NCBI GenBank assembly: GCA_029194665.1
Contig: JARFXO010000007.1
Location: forward strand, 62,001-126,000
DNA from: Nitrospira sp.
GTDB lineage: Bacteria > Nitrospirota > Nitrospiria > Nitrospirales > Nitrospiraceae
DNA: 64,000 nt
Direction: 5' to 3'
The position numbers were made by a program, and so were the translations under genes. Positions 35,501 to 44,314 of this stretch are shown here, piece by piece. The notes under the pieces were generated by a model, which was not told where the DNA came from, ran no database searches, and saw only the letters and a list, made by a program, of their open reading frames with translations. Numbering within the stretch: the stretch's first letter is position 1; each line of letters begins with the position of its first letter.

Positions 35501-37960
35501 AACACCGTTGCATTGCGTGCCGATCTGTCGGGAAATCCCTCGCATTCGGACATTCTGGCGCAAGTCCGAAAGACAGTTCTTCAAGCGCAGGCCAACCAAG
35601 ATCTTCCATTCGAGCGGCTGGTTGAGGTGCTGCAAGTGCCGCGCAGTCTCAGCCATACGCCGCTCTATCAGGTCATGCTGAGCTTGGAAGAGGATCAGCC
35701 CGATCTCTGCCGGCTGGAGGGTCTGGATGTCCGCCGGATGAAGACGAGCACACAGACATCTGTCTTCGACCTCACGCTTGAGCTGGTCGCGATGAAGGAT
35801 GGATCTTTGGAGGCGGTGTTTGAGTACAGCACCGACCTGTTTGCCGATGAAACCATCGCGCGCATGGTCCGACACTTTCAGGAATTGTTGAGGCAGATCG
35901 TGCTGAACCCTGAAGCTCGCGTGAGCGCACTGGGCCTGTTGAGTCAGGATGAGAGCAGACACGTACTTGAGGATTGCAATAAGACGACTGCGCCTTATCC
36001 ACGCGAGTCCTGCCTCCATCACCTGTTCGAGGAACAGGCCCGACTCACTCCTGATGCCATCGCGATGGTGTGGAACGGCGCGTCGTACAGCTACCGGTTT
36101 CTCAATGAACGAGCCAACCAGCTTGCCCGTTATCTCAGATCGCAGGGCATCGCGATGGAAAGTCGCGTCGCGCTGTGCATGGAACGCTCGCTGGAGATGG
36201 TCGCTGGGCTGCTGGGGATTCTCAAAGCCGGAGCCGCCTATGTGCCGATGGATCCCCTGTATCCCCGCGAACGACTCCGTTTCATGATCGAGGACAGCGG
36301 CGCGCAATTGGTGCTCACGCAACAGCAATTCCTCGACAAGTTTCAAAACCGGACGGTTCCGATCAGTGCGCTGGACGAGAGTTGGCCTTCCGTCGCCGCT
36401 TTACCCGACATCGATTCCCGGTGGCACACCACACCGGAGAACCTGGCCTATATTCTCTACACCTCTGGGACGACCGGCGAACCGAAGGGCATTGAAATCT
36501 CCCACCGAGCGTTGGTCAATCATAGTACGGCCATGGCGAGGCATTACGGTCTTCAGCCGACCGATCGTGTGCTGCAATTCGCTTCGATCAGCTTCGATGT
36601 GGCGGCGGAGGAATGCTTTCCCACCTGGGCGGCCGGGGCGACGGTGGTGTTGCGACCCAACGAGTCGGTCCCGGCGTTCGCGGATTTCGAGCAGTTCATC
36701 GCGGACCACGGTCTCACCGTGTTGAACTTGCCGACGCCATACTGGGCCGAATGGATTGAGGCGATTGAGCACAGTGGAACGGCTCTTCCGCGTTCGCTCC
36801 GCTTGGTGATCGTCGGAAGCGAGAAGGCTCTGCCGGATCGTTTGGTTCGGTGGCAACGACTTGCCGGGGATCGCATCGCCTGGTGCAACTCGTATGGACC
36901 GACCGAAACCACGATCACGGCGAGCTACTTCATGCCGGAGCGACAGAAGGATTGGATGTCGGCATCGACCGTGCCGATCGGCCGACCGATTGCGAACGTG
37001 CAATTGTATGTCCTCAATCCTGCCTTGCAGCCGGTTCCGATCGGGGTGGCGGGAGAGCTCTACATCGGTGGGGTTGGCTTAGCCAGAGGGTACCATCTCC
37101 AGCCGGCTCGAACGGCCGAAAAGTTTATCCCGGACTGTTTCAGCCACGAACCGGGCCGGCGACTGTATCGGACCGGCGACAAGGTCCGGCGACTCGCAGA
37201 CGGGAATGTGGAATTTCTCGGTCGATACGACGACCAAATCAAGATTCGGGGATTTCGGGTAGAACCGGCGGAAATTGAGTTTCGGGTGAGGCAACATCCG
37301 GCTGTGAAGGATGCCAAAATCTTACAAGAATTCTTCCAGGAATGGAACGATCAGCCTGGTGTGCCGGCTGGGGCACGAACGGGAGAGCCGCAATTGGTGG
37401 GCTATGTCGTGCCTCGGGCGGAGGGCGGCGTGGCGGCGCAGGATCTTCGGAGTTTCCTGGCCGACCGTCTGCCCGGGTACATGATTCCCACGGCATGGGT
37501 ATGCCTCGACGCCTTTCCGCTCACATCGCGTGGGAAGGTGGATCGTCAGGCCTTGAGAAACCTCGCCGGACGGATTCCCATGGCGGAGCCACTGTCGGCG
37601 CCACTCCAGACCGATACCGAGCGGGCTATTGCAGACATTTGGAAAGCTGTTCTCGGCCTCGAAACAGTCGGGCGTCACGACAATTTTTTCGATCTCGGCG
37701 GTCATTCTCTTCTCCTGGGTAAGGTGCTGACGCAGGTCCGCTCGCTGAGCGCGCGGCCATTAGGGATGGTCGATTTGTTTCAGTATCCAACGGTGCAGGC
37801 TCTTGCCGCGTATGTCGCCGGTGAAGGGCCAGTCACAGGAGATCGTGGAGGGGTTGATCAGGATGAAAAGGCGCAAGAGGGAAGGGAACGACGTATAGCA
37901 GGTTCGCAACGGTTGAAGCGGCAGCGTGAACAACGGCGGACGATGACAGGCGGAATCTAA
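32555..37960 (+). CDS. FAAL-ACP-C-A-PCP nonribosomal peptide synthetase (loading and first module)
   Basis: A protein of up to 1801 residues. Residues about 10-590 are a fatty acyl-AMP ligase (TLAFLQYTSGSTGSPKGVMV, LPLYHDMGLIGNVLQPLY), then an ACP (FELGGDSLRG, Ser633). The condensation domain has HHIVADG (His825-His826, Asp830). The adenylation domain has ILYTSGTTGEPKG near residue 1300 and NSYGPTETTI, and the PCP carries Ser1718 (DLGGHSLL). My hand-aligned pocket reads D-V-E-N-V-V-S-I-T, which I cannot assign; D-x-E-N recalls one ornithine-type code. It should N-acylate the first residue. The start is uncertain: TTG 32555, GTG 32570 or ATG 32594, the last closest to where FAALs usually begin. 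Part of its C-A region is almost identical to the last synthetase in the window. Confidence 0.92.
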   Translation: MRKAPVTSDGHKDMVTLVDLARHRADSFTDRTAYTFLTDGESEACEVTYGELDRQSRAIAAWLQSLGAQGERAILLYPPGLDYIAAFFGCLYADVVAVPAYPPQRKRTLARLQAVLADSGATFALTTTKIRAGVERLSRRDSGIDELKKVQWVETDAPPQAIESAWKQPALTSRTLAFLQYTSGSTGSPKGVMVSHENLLHNQRMIQQAFGHTEETTVLGWLPLYHDMGLIGNVLQPLYLGRPCVLMSPVHFMQKPYRWLSAISRYRATTSGAPNFAYDLCVRQISVAERASLDLSSWSVAFNGSEPIHAGTLDRFSETFGPCGFRREAFYPCYGLAEATLFVGGAEAGAVPVLKTVEKAAMERGEMIDGSQAGTSTRRLVGCGRTGADQQVIIVDPETRSRRHQRQVGEIWVKGASVAQGYWNRPATTAITFSATTADTIEGPFLRTGDLGVIQDGELFVVGRVKDLIIIRGRNHHPQDIEATVQESHPSLKPGGGAAFSIPINDEEQLVVVQEVVGAPTVDLDDVASEISRAVTEHHEIQVHAVVLIKPGTLPKTSSGKVQRHLCRTRFLGQELEGIRTRFQERRTEDRTKDAAVDFDDDVMETVAKIWAQVLDRTHIGPHDNFFELGGDSLRGIQVLAKVRAAYAVDLPLESLFDAPTVAGMAALIKREHRSVPAVSRRLQKSVTRQAVMPLSFSQERFWFLDQLSPGSAFNNIPVALRIKGVLDPVSLHRALAEIVRRHEILRARFIVRHGQPGQVIVPHLELPLPTEDLMGLSEPMQEERVRLLTSKESQQPFNLEAGHLMRVRLIRLGRTEHVLLLTIHHIVADGWSMRLLARELVQLYGAFKNGLESPLAILSKQYLDTVLHQRECVDSQEWKQQETYWRRQLESVPHVLALPFDFPRPAVQGQRGERYAWTVDAEVGRQLLVIGRRQQASLFMTVLASFNILLARYSGQSEFCVGTPVANRAQPECEAIIGCFVNTVALRADLSGNPSHSDILAQVRKTVLQAQANQDLPFERLVEVLQVPRSLSHTPLYQVMLSLEEDQPDLCRLEGLDVRRMKTSTQTSVFDLTLELVAMKDGSLEAVFEYSTDLFADETIARMVRHFQELLRQIVLNPEARVSALGLLSQDESRHVLEDCNKTTAPYPRESCLHHLFEEQARLTPDAIAMVWNGASYSYRFLNERANQLARYLRSQGIAMESRVALCMERSLEMVAGLLGILKAGAAYVPMDPLYPRERLRFMIEDSGAQLVLTQQQFLDKFQNRTVPISALDESWPSVAALPDIDSRWHTTPENLAYILYTSGTTGEPKGIEISHRALVNHSTAMARHYGLQPTDRVLQFASISFDVAAEECFPTWAAGATVVLRPNESVPAFADFEQFIADHGLTVLNLPTPYWAEWIEAIEHSGTALPRSLRLVIVGSEKALPDRLVRWQRLAGDRIAWCNSYGPTETTITASYFMPERQKDWMSASTVPIGRPIANVQLYVLNPALQPVPIGVAGELYIGGVGLARGYHLQPARTAEKFIPDCFSHEPGRRLYRTGDKVRRLADGNVEFLGRYDDQIKIRGFRVEPAEIEFRVRQHPAVKDAKILQEFFQEWNDQPGVPAGARTGEPQLVGYVVPRAEGGVAAQDLRSFLADRLPGYMIPTAWVCLDAFPLTSRGKVDRQALRNLAGRIPMAEPLSAPLQTDTERAIADIWKAVLGLETVGRHDNFFDLGGHSLLLGKVLTQVRSLSARPLGMVDLFQYPTVQALAAYVAGEGPVTGDRGGVDQDEKAQEGRERRIAGSQRLKRQREQRRTMTGGI
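35819..36760 (+). repeat. Near-identical tract shared with 61278-62219 (copy 1)
   Basis: From the end of the C domain to the middle of the A domain, about 940 bases match the later synthetase with roughly eight single-base differences. Sequences on either side are clearly diverged. A second tract, 36875-37068, matches 62334-62527 with about four differences. Confidence 0.9.
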
Positions 37961-37961
37961 G

Positions 37962-40900
37962 ATGGATCGAAACGGCGGCGATCAGATGAGCGAGCACGAT
38001 GGATTGGATATTGCCGTCATCGGACTGGCCTGTCGTTTCCCCGGCGCCCACGACAGCGCGACATTCTGGAGGAACTTGCGCGACGGAGTGGAATCCATTA
38101 CCGCTCTCAGCGAGGAGGACCTGCGATCGGCCGGCGTTCAGGAACGGCTGCGTCAGGATCCGAACTATGTCCGTATGCGAGGCATCATCGACGGGATTGA
38201 TCTCTTCGATGCAGATTTCTTCGGCGTGCCGCCGAAAGAAGCAGAACTGATGGATCCGCAGCATCGGCTGTTTCTCGAATGTGCATGGGAGACCTTCGAA
38301 CATGCGGGCTATGACCCGGAACGGATCCACGGATCGATCGGCGTCTATGCTGGCTCCAGCACCAGCGGCTACCTGTTCAATCTTTTCCCTCAGGGCGTGT
38401 TGTTGCAGTCGGCTGCCGATATGGCGGGATTGCTTGGCGTGGAGAAGGATTCCCTGCCCACCCGTGTCTCCTACAAGTTGAACCTGGAAGGACCAAGCGT
38501 CGCGGTCCAGACCGCCTGTTCCACGTCCTTGGTTGCCGTCCATCTCGCCTGTCAAGGGCTGCTCGCGGGCGAATGCGACATGGCGCTGGCGGGCGGCATC
38601 TCCGTCAACGTGCCGCAAAGGGTCGGCTATCTCTATCAGAAGAGCGGGATTGCCTCTCCCGATGGGCACTGTCGGGCCTTCGACGCGGATGCGCGCGGAA
38701 CGGTCGGAGGGAGCGGAGTGGGAATCGTGCTGTTGAAGCGACTGGAGGAGGCACGAGTCGACGGCGATCGTATCTTGGCGCTGATCAAAGGGACGGCGAT
38801 CAATAACGATGGAGCGCATAAGGTCGGGTACACCGCGCCGCGAGTCGAAGGGCAGGCCAAGGTGATTCGGGCGGCGCAGGTGGCGGCTGGGGTTGAGCCG
38901 GAATCGATAGGATATGTCGAAGCGCACGGAACCGGGACGCCCATGGGCGACCCGATAGAAGTGGCGGCCCTCACCCAGGCCTTTCGTGCCGACACCGACA
39001 GAAGCGGATTCTGTGCTATCGGATCGGTCAAGACCAACATCGGACATCTCGATGCAGCGGCGGGGATCGCAGGGCTGATCAAGACAGCCCTCGCCCTGTC
39101 GCACAAACAAATTCCTCCCAGCCTGCATTTGTCCTCACCGAATCCGGAAATCGATTTTCCAAGGACGCCCTTTTACGTCAATACGAAACTGACCGATTGG
39201 GAATCATATGACAACCCACGGCGTGCGGGTGTCAGCTCGTTCGGCCTTGGTGGAACTAATGCCCATGTGGTCATGGAGGAAGCGCCTCGCGTTGAGCGCG
39301 AGCTTGATCCTGTCGATAAACGTCCGCGACTCATCGTCCTGTCCGCCAAATCCAAGTCGGCGTTGAACGAGATGACGGCTCGACTTACCTCACATCTGCA
39401 GCGGCACCCAACCGTTGAACCAGCGGATGTTGCCTATACATTGCAGACCGGGCGGAGAGCCTTTCTCAATCGCCGATGGGCGGTGGCAGACGGCATCGAA
39501 TCTGCAGTGCAAGCGCTGAGTCGTCCGGATTCCGTGAAAATGATCGCCCAGGCCGGCGAACCGAGGCCGGTGGCATTTCTCTTCTCAGGACAAGGCTCCC
39601 AGTATCGCACGATGGGACGCGGTCTCTACTCCCAGGAACCCATTTTCCGTGAACAGGTGGACCGATGCGCGACCATTCTCAGTCCCCATATCGGGATGGA
39701 TATCAAGTCGGTTCTGTTTGAGGAGTCCGCAACGGATTCGGAGAGGCTCAACCGCACCGCCTTTACACAACCGGCTTTGTTCGTGGTGGAGTATGCGCTT
39801 GCCAAACTCTGGATGAGCCTCGATGTGCATCCTCAAGGCATGATCGGACACAGTATCGGAGAATATGTCGCCGCCTGTCTGTCGGGGGTGTTCTCGCTCG
39901 AAGATGCACTGCGACTGGTCGCAGCTCGCGGACAACTCATGCAAGGTATGCCGCTTGGTTCGATGCTCGCCGTGTCCATGTCGGAAGCAGATGCAACATC
40001 CCTTCTGCATGAAGACTTGGACCTCGCGGCGGTCAACGCGCCGAGTCAGTGCGTCTTGTCTGGGTCGGAACCCAGGATCAAAGATCTGCAAGAAACACTG
40101 ACAAAAAAAGGTGTACAGAGCGTACGGCTCCAGACCTCCCATGCGTTTCATTCACGCATGATGGACCCAATCCTGGAATCCTTTAAAACACAGGTTGCCG
40201 ATGTCGCGCGTCACGCGCCGACTATTCCATGGGTTTCCAATCTGACCGGTGACTGGATTGCGCCGGCTCAGGCCATGGATCCGTCCTACTGGACGAATCA
40301 CCTGCGGCGGACCGTCCGGTTCGCCGATGGCATCGAGACATTGTACCTGAAGCCGGAGCTGATTCTGCTTGAAGTGGGACCGGGGCGAACCTTGTGCACC
40401 TTGGCTCAGCGACAGATTGATGGACGGTCGGTGATGACTCTCCCATCTCTGATCAGACCACGAGACGGTTCTTCCGCGACATCCGAACCGTCAAGTTTTC
40501 TTGAAGCGGTGGGGAGTCTCTGGGCGACCGGCATACCAATCAATTGGTCAGGATTGTATCAAGGCGAACGCCCGCGGCGGATTCCCCTACCGACCTATCC
40601 ATTTGAACGACGACGGTTCTGGGTCGAACCGGTCCGGCCGTCTGCGACAAGTCAGGACTTGGCGCTCTCCAAGAAACCGAACATCAGGGACTGGTTCTAC
40701 GAACCGTCATGGAGAAGGTCAAGAACAGGTCTGCCGACTCGGCCCATTCGGGACGCCTCATGGCTGGTATTCGTCGGCGAGCATGGGGAAGGAACTAGAA
40801 TCGTTGAACAATTGGAATCAGGTGAGCGGCCGGTCGTAACGGTATCGGCAGGGGAACGATATGAACAACTCACAAAAGGAATGTATTCGATTCGGCCCGG

Positions 40901-42560
40901 CGTTCGTGAAGATTATCACAGGTTGATTCAGGAGTTGCGGGAACAAGATCTATCACCGAATCGAGTGGTGCACTGTTGGAATCTGCGCTTCCCTGACGCT
41001 CCATTGTCTGTCGAAACTTTTCGCCGTGCGCAAGATCGAGGCTTTCACAGTCTTGTGTTCCTTTCGCAGGCCTTGGGAAGCAGAACCTCAGCGAATCCGA
41101 CATGCATGTGCATCCTGACAACCGGGTTGCACGATGTCACAGGTGAAGAAACATTGCGTCCGGAACTGGCTCCGATCGTGGGAGCCTGTCGGGTCATTCC
41201 GCAGGAATATGTCAATCTCAGCTGTCGGATGGTCGATCTCCATGTATCGACACCTACTGAGGAAGCTCTGACGCGTTCGGTGATCGCGCGCCTTCTTGCC
41301 GAACACTCTGTTGGAGAGGATGAACCAGTCGTTGCATACCGGGGAGCGCATCGGTGGGTCCCGACATTCCAACCGGTGAAGCTCGAACATTCTGACGAAC
41401 AGCCGGCCTTACTGCGAACACAAGGTGTCTATCTCATCACCGGGGGGCTTGGAGGAGTCGGTCTTCAACTTGCCGACTATCTCGTCAGAACCGTCAAGGC
41501 GCGCCTTGTCCTCATAAGTCGGTCAAAGCCGACGGAAGGACAGGTGCAGCGGCTGAAGGCGCTGGAACAAGGCGGCGGGGAAATTCTCACCATTCAGGCG
41601 CATGTAGCCGATGAGCAGCAGATGCGGCTTGCACTGGCGCAGGCTTTGGAGCGGTTCGGTGCGGTGCACGGAGTGATACATGCCGCCGCGGTACCAGGTG
41701 GAGGGCTGATCGACCTCAAAACCGTGGAGACTGTGGAGGCTGAGTTTGCTCCCAAAGTGGCCGGCGCTTTCGTCCTCGACCATGTGTTTCGGAAAGTACC
41801 CTTGGACTTCATCTGCTTCTGTTCCTCTTTGAGTGCGTTGACCGGAGGAGTGGGGCAAGTCGGCTATTGTGCCGCCAACGCCGCCTTAGACGCGATGGCT
41901 CACGCATTCTCGAAGCGCGGGAGGCGCGTCATTTCAGTGAATTTTGATCGATGGAACCAGGTTGGAATGGCGGTGCAAGCAGAAGCCAGGTTGAAAACCC
42001 TACAGATCGATGCTTCAGAATTCGACGGCATGGCTGCATCGGAAGCGCAGGATGTGTTCGGCAGGATATTGCAGGGAGGGACGTCATCACAGGTGATCGT
42101 GTCCGTTCGCGACTGTTCATCCCTTGTGAGGCAAAGCGCCGGAACTGCGCTGTCTCATGTCGTTGGTTTCGCCGCCCACAAGCGGGACGCGAGCCAAGAG
42201 TTACTCCGTGCCAAGGCAGACCAGATAGCCGGCGCGACGATTGAAGAAACAGTGACGCTTGTCTGGCAACAAATTCTCGGGGTCGATCGCGTCGGTCTGC
42301 GTGACGACTTTTTCACGTTGGGCGGCGAGTCACTGGCCGCTCTGCAGATCTTGAACCGCGTACAGGACATGTTCGGCATGGAGGTCTCGCTCAAGAAGTT
42401 TTTTGAATCTCCGACGGTCGCCGGACTCTCCGAGCAAATCCGGCGAGAACAAGGGGGTGGCGTCACGGCGGTACCGGACATTGTTCCGCTTCCTCGAAAA
42501 GCTCGTGCTCAACGGAGCGGTGCCATGCATTCGAGTGTCCCGCGCGGACCGGAATCATGA
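37962..42560 (+). CDS. Type I polyketide synthase module KS-AT-KR-ACP
   Basis: A 1532-residue protein. KS: Cys186 in TACSTSLVAVHLAC, EAHGTGTPMGDPIE, NIGHLDAAAG. AT: GHSIGEYVAAC with Ser631, and HAFHS near residue 727, a motif usually linked to malonyl-CoA. KR: LITGGLGGVGLQLADYL, a serine in CSSLSAL and Tyr1302 in GYCAANAALD. ACP: Ser1457 in TLGGESLAAL. There is no DH or ER, so it should add one malonyl unit and reduce the keto group to a hydroxyl. Placed after the first amino-acid module, this predicts a statine-like beta-hydroxy extension of residue 1. An internal ATG at 37986 is an alternative start. Confidence 0.93.
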   Translation: MDRNGGDQMSEHDGLDIAVIGLACRFPGAHDSATFWRNLRDGVESITALSEEDLRSAGVQERLRQDPNYVRMRGIIDGIDLFDADFFGVPPKEAELMDPQHRLFLECAWETFEHAGYDPERIHGSIGVYAGSSTSGYLFNLFPQGVLLQSAADMAGLLGVEKDSLPTRVSYKLNLEGPSVAVQTACSTSLVAVHLACQGLLAGECDMALAGGISVNVPQRVGYLYQKSGIASPDGHCRAFDADARGTVGGSGVGIVLLKRLEEARVDGDRILALIKGTAINNDGAHKVGYTAPRVEGQAKVIRAAQVAAGVEPESIGYVEAHGTGTPMGDPIEVAALTQAFRADTDRSGFCAIGSVKTNIGHLDAAAGIAGLIKTALALSHKQIPPSLHLSSPNPEIDFPRTPFYVNTKLTDWESYDNPRRAGVSSFGLGGTNAHVVMEEAPRVERELDPVDKRPRLIVLSAKSKSALNEMTARLTSHLQRHPTVEPADVAYTLQTGRRAFLNRRWAVADGIESAVQALSRPDSVKMIAQAGEPRPVAFLFSGQGSQYRTMGRGLYSQEPIFREQVDRCATILSPHIGMDIKSVLFEESATDSERLNRTAFTQPALFVVEYALAKLWMSLDVHPQGMIGHSIGEYVAACLSGVFSLEDALRLVAARGQLMQGMPLGSMLAVSMSEADATSLLHEDLDLAAVNAPSQCVLSGSEPRIKDLQETLTKKGVQSVRLQTSHAFHSRMMDPILESFKTQVADVARHAPTIPWVSNLTGDWIAPAQAMDPSYWTNHLRRTVRFADGIETLYLKPELILLEVGPGRTLCTLAQRQIDGRSVMTLPSLIRPRDGSSATSEPSSFLEAVGSLWATGIPINWSGLYQGERPRRIPLPTYPFERRRFWVEPVRPSATSQDLALSKKPNIRDWFYEPSWRRSRTGLPTRPIRDASWLVFVGEHGEGTRIVEQLESGERPVVTVSAGERYEQLTKGMYSIRPGVREDYHRLIQELREQDLSPNRVVHCWNLRFPDAPLSVETFRRAQDRGFHSLVFLSQALGSRTSANPTCMCILTTGLHDVTGEETLRPELAPIVGACRVIPQEYVNLSCRMVDLHVSTPTEEALTRSVIARLLAEHSVGEDEPVVAYRGAHRWVPTFQPVKLEHSDEQPALLRTQGVYLITGGLGGVGLQLADYLVRTVKARLVLISRSKPTEGQVQRLKALEQGGGEILTIQAHVADEQQMRLALAQALERFGAVHGVIHAAAVPGGGLIDLKTVETVEAEFAPKVAGAFVLDHVFRKVPLDFICFCSSLSALTGGVGQVGYCAANAALDAMAHAFSKRGRRVISVNFDRWNQVGMAVQAEARLKTLQIDASEFDGMAASEAQDVFGRILQGGTSSQVIVSVRDCSSLVRQSAGTALSHVVGFAAHKRDASQELLRAKADQIAGATIEETVTLVWQQILGVDRVGLRDDFFTLGGESLAALQILNRVQDMFGMEVSLKKFFESPTVAGLSEQIRREQGGGVTAVPDIVPLPRKARAQRSGAMHSSVPRGPES

Positions 42561-42573
42561 GGAACGCACGACC

Positions 42574-44238
42574 ATGAGTTTGATCCGCTTCTTGTACCGC
42601 AATTCATGGCGACTGGTCATGCTCTCCACGGTCGCAGGATTGATCAGTGGCCTGGCAAGCGCGGGGATTATCGCCTTTATCAATGCTGCGCTGGAGGAGA
42701 GCCAGCGCACAGTGGCTCTCGGTCTGAGTTTTCTTGGAGGTGTCGTGCTCGTGGTGGTCACGAAGGCCTTTTCGGAGGTGGTGTTGACGCGATTGGGACA
42801 AGACATCATCGCGCAGTTGCGGGTACATCTCAGTGAGCAGATTCTTCGTGCGCCTTTTCGACAGGTGCAGGAACTCGGTCGCCATCGATTGCTGGCCTCG
42901 CTCAACGAAGACACGGACGTCATTGCTCAGGCCTACGTGCAAATTCCGTTGATTTGTGTGAACGGCGCGACGGTTGTTGGATGCCTGGCGTATCTCGGAT
43001 GGCTTTCCTGGCCGATGCTGGCCATCGTCCTCGGCTTCATGGTCTTCGGCGCTCTTTCGTTCCAGGCGCAGGAAAAGCAAGCGCTACACTCGTTCAAACA
43101 GGCTCGAGAAACAGACGATACCCTCTTTCGACATTTTCAATCGATCCTCGAGGGCATCAAAGAGCTCAAGCTGCATCGTGAACGTCGCCATGCATTTCTC
43201 GCCACGGCACTCCGTCCGACAGTGACTGCCTACAAGCGGGATTTCGTCAAGGGCATGACGGTGTACGCCATCGCCACAAACTGGGGGATGTTTTTGTTTT
43301 ATGCGGTCATCGGGCTTGCTCTGTTTGTCCTCCCCGAGTGGCTTGCGCTGACTCCGCAGGCGGTCGCGGGATCGACGCTCGTGCTCCTGTATCTGATGGG
43401 GCCGTTTGCGCAGATTGTTGAAACCCTTCCGAGTGTCGGTCGCGCAAATGTGGCACTGGAAAAAGTCGAGGCGTTGGGGCTGTCGCTGGAAACGGCCTCC
43501 GCGCAGGACCAGATCGAGAAACGTGAAACGGTCAGGACCATCGGCATGGGTGGACCCGTTCTCAACGTCACGTGGAAGCGGATCGAGATGGTCGGTGTGA
43601 CGCATCGGTACTATCGGGAGGAGGAAGGCAGTTTTCATCTCGGTCCGATCGAGCTCTGCTTCACACCGGGTGAGCTGGTATTTCTTGTGGGAGGAAACGG
43701 CAGTGGAAAAACGACGCTTGCTCTGCTTCTGCTGGGTCTCTATGCACCGGAATCAGGGACGATTCGTCTCGACGGAGTTCCGATCGACGAAGTCAACCGC
43801 GAAAATTATCGTCAGCTCTTCTCAGCCGTCTTCTCGGATTACCATCTGTTCGACAGGTTGTTCGGTTTGCACCAGCCCGGTCTCGATACGCAAGCACACG
43901 AATACGTGGACCGTCTGCAGCTTCGCGACAAGGTGCAGATCAGAGACGGAGAGTTGTCCACGCAGGCGCTTTCACAAGGACAACGCAAGCGCCTGGCATT
44001 GTTGACCGCCTATCTCGAGGACCGTCCGTTCTATGTGTTCGATGAGTGGGCCGCCGATCAGGATCCGATTTTTCGCCGAGTGTTCTATGAGGAGCTGCTG
44101 CCTGACTTGAAGGCACGCGGAAAAACAGCATTGGTCATTACTCATGATGATCAGTACTTTTCTGTCGCGGACCGATGTCTCCGGATGGATCTAGGAAAGA
44201 TCACAACAGTGGCGGAAGGAGTGGGCGCATTTCGATAA
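42574..44238 (+). CDS. PvdE/SyrD-like cyclic-peptide-type ABC exporter
   Basis: A 554-residue half-transporter. I use the ATG at 42574, just after the PKS stop; a longer in-frame reading runs back into the PKS gene. Six hydrophobic segments lie in the first 300 residues (VMLSTVAGLISGLASAGIIA, AIVLGFMVFGALSF). The ATPase has Walker A VGGNGSGKTT, signature LSQGQRKRLALL and Walker B YVFDEWAADQDP. The DEWAADQDP stretch is characteristic of the PvdE/SyrD group, which moves NRPS precursors into the periplasm. Here it probably exports the acylated peptide for maturation. Confidence 0.9.
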   Translation: MSLIRFLYRNSWRLVMLSTVAGLISGLASAGIIAFINAALEESQRTVALGLSFLGGVVLVVVTKAFSEVVLTRLGQDIIAQLRVHLSEQILRAPFRQVQELGRHRLLASLNEDTDVIAQAYVQIPLICVNGATVVGCLAYLGWLSWPMLAIVLGFMVFGALSFQAQEKQALHSFKQARETDDTLFRHFQSILEGIKELKLHRERRHAFLATALRPTVTAYKRDFVKGMTVYAIATNWGMFLFYAVIGLALFVLPEWLALTPQAVAGSTLVLLYLMGPFAQIVETLPSVGRANVALEKVEALGLSLETASAQDQIEKRETVRTIGMGGPVLNVTWKRIEMVGVTHRYYREEEGSFHLGPIELCFTPGELVFLVGGNGSGKTTLALLLLGLYAPESGTIRLDGVPIDEVNRENYRQLFSAVFSDYHLFDRLFGLHQPGLDTQAHEYVDRLQLRDKVQIRDGELSTQALSQGQRKRLALLTAYLEDRPFYVFDEWAADQDPIFRRVFYEELLPDLKARGKTALVITHDDQYFSVADRCLRMDLGKITTVAEGVGAFR

Positions 44239-44314
44239 CCGGCATCGCCGTCGTCATGCGGCAATCGGCTCGATCGCCGTCAAAATGCCGCACGTGTGAA
44301 GGAAGGAGCCCGTC

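Noticed and set aside
37833..39128. A 431-residue minus-strand frame overlapping the end of the first NRPS and the start of the PKS
   Set aside because: It lies opposite an intact KS domain with all its motifs, and its protein has no recognisable features.
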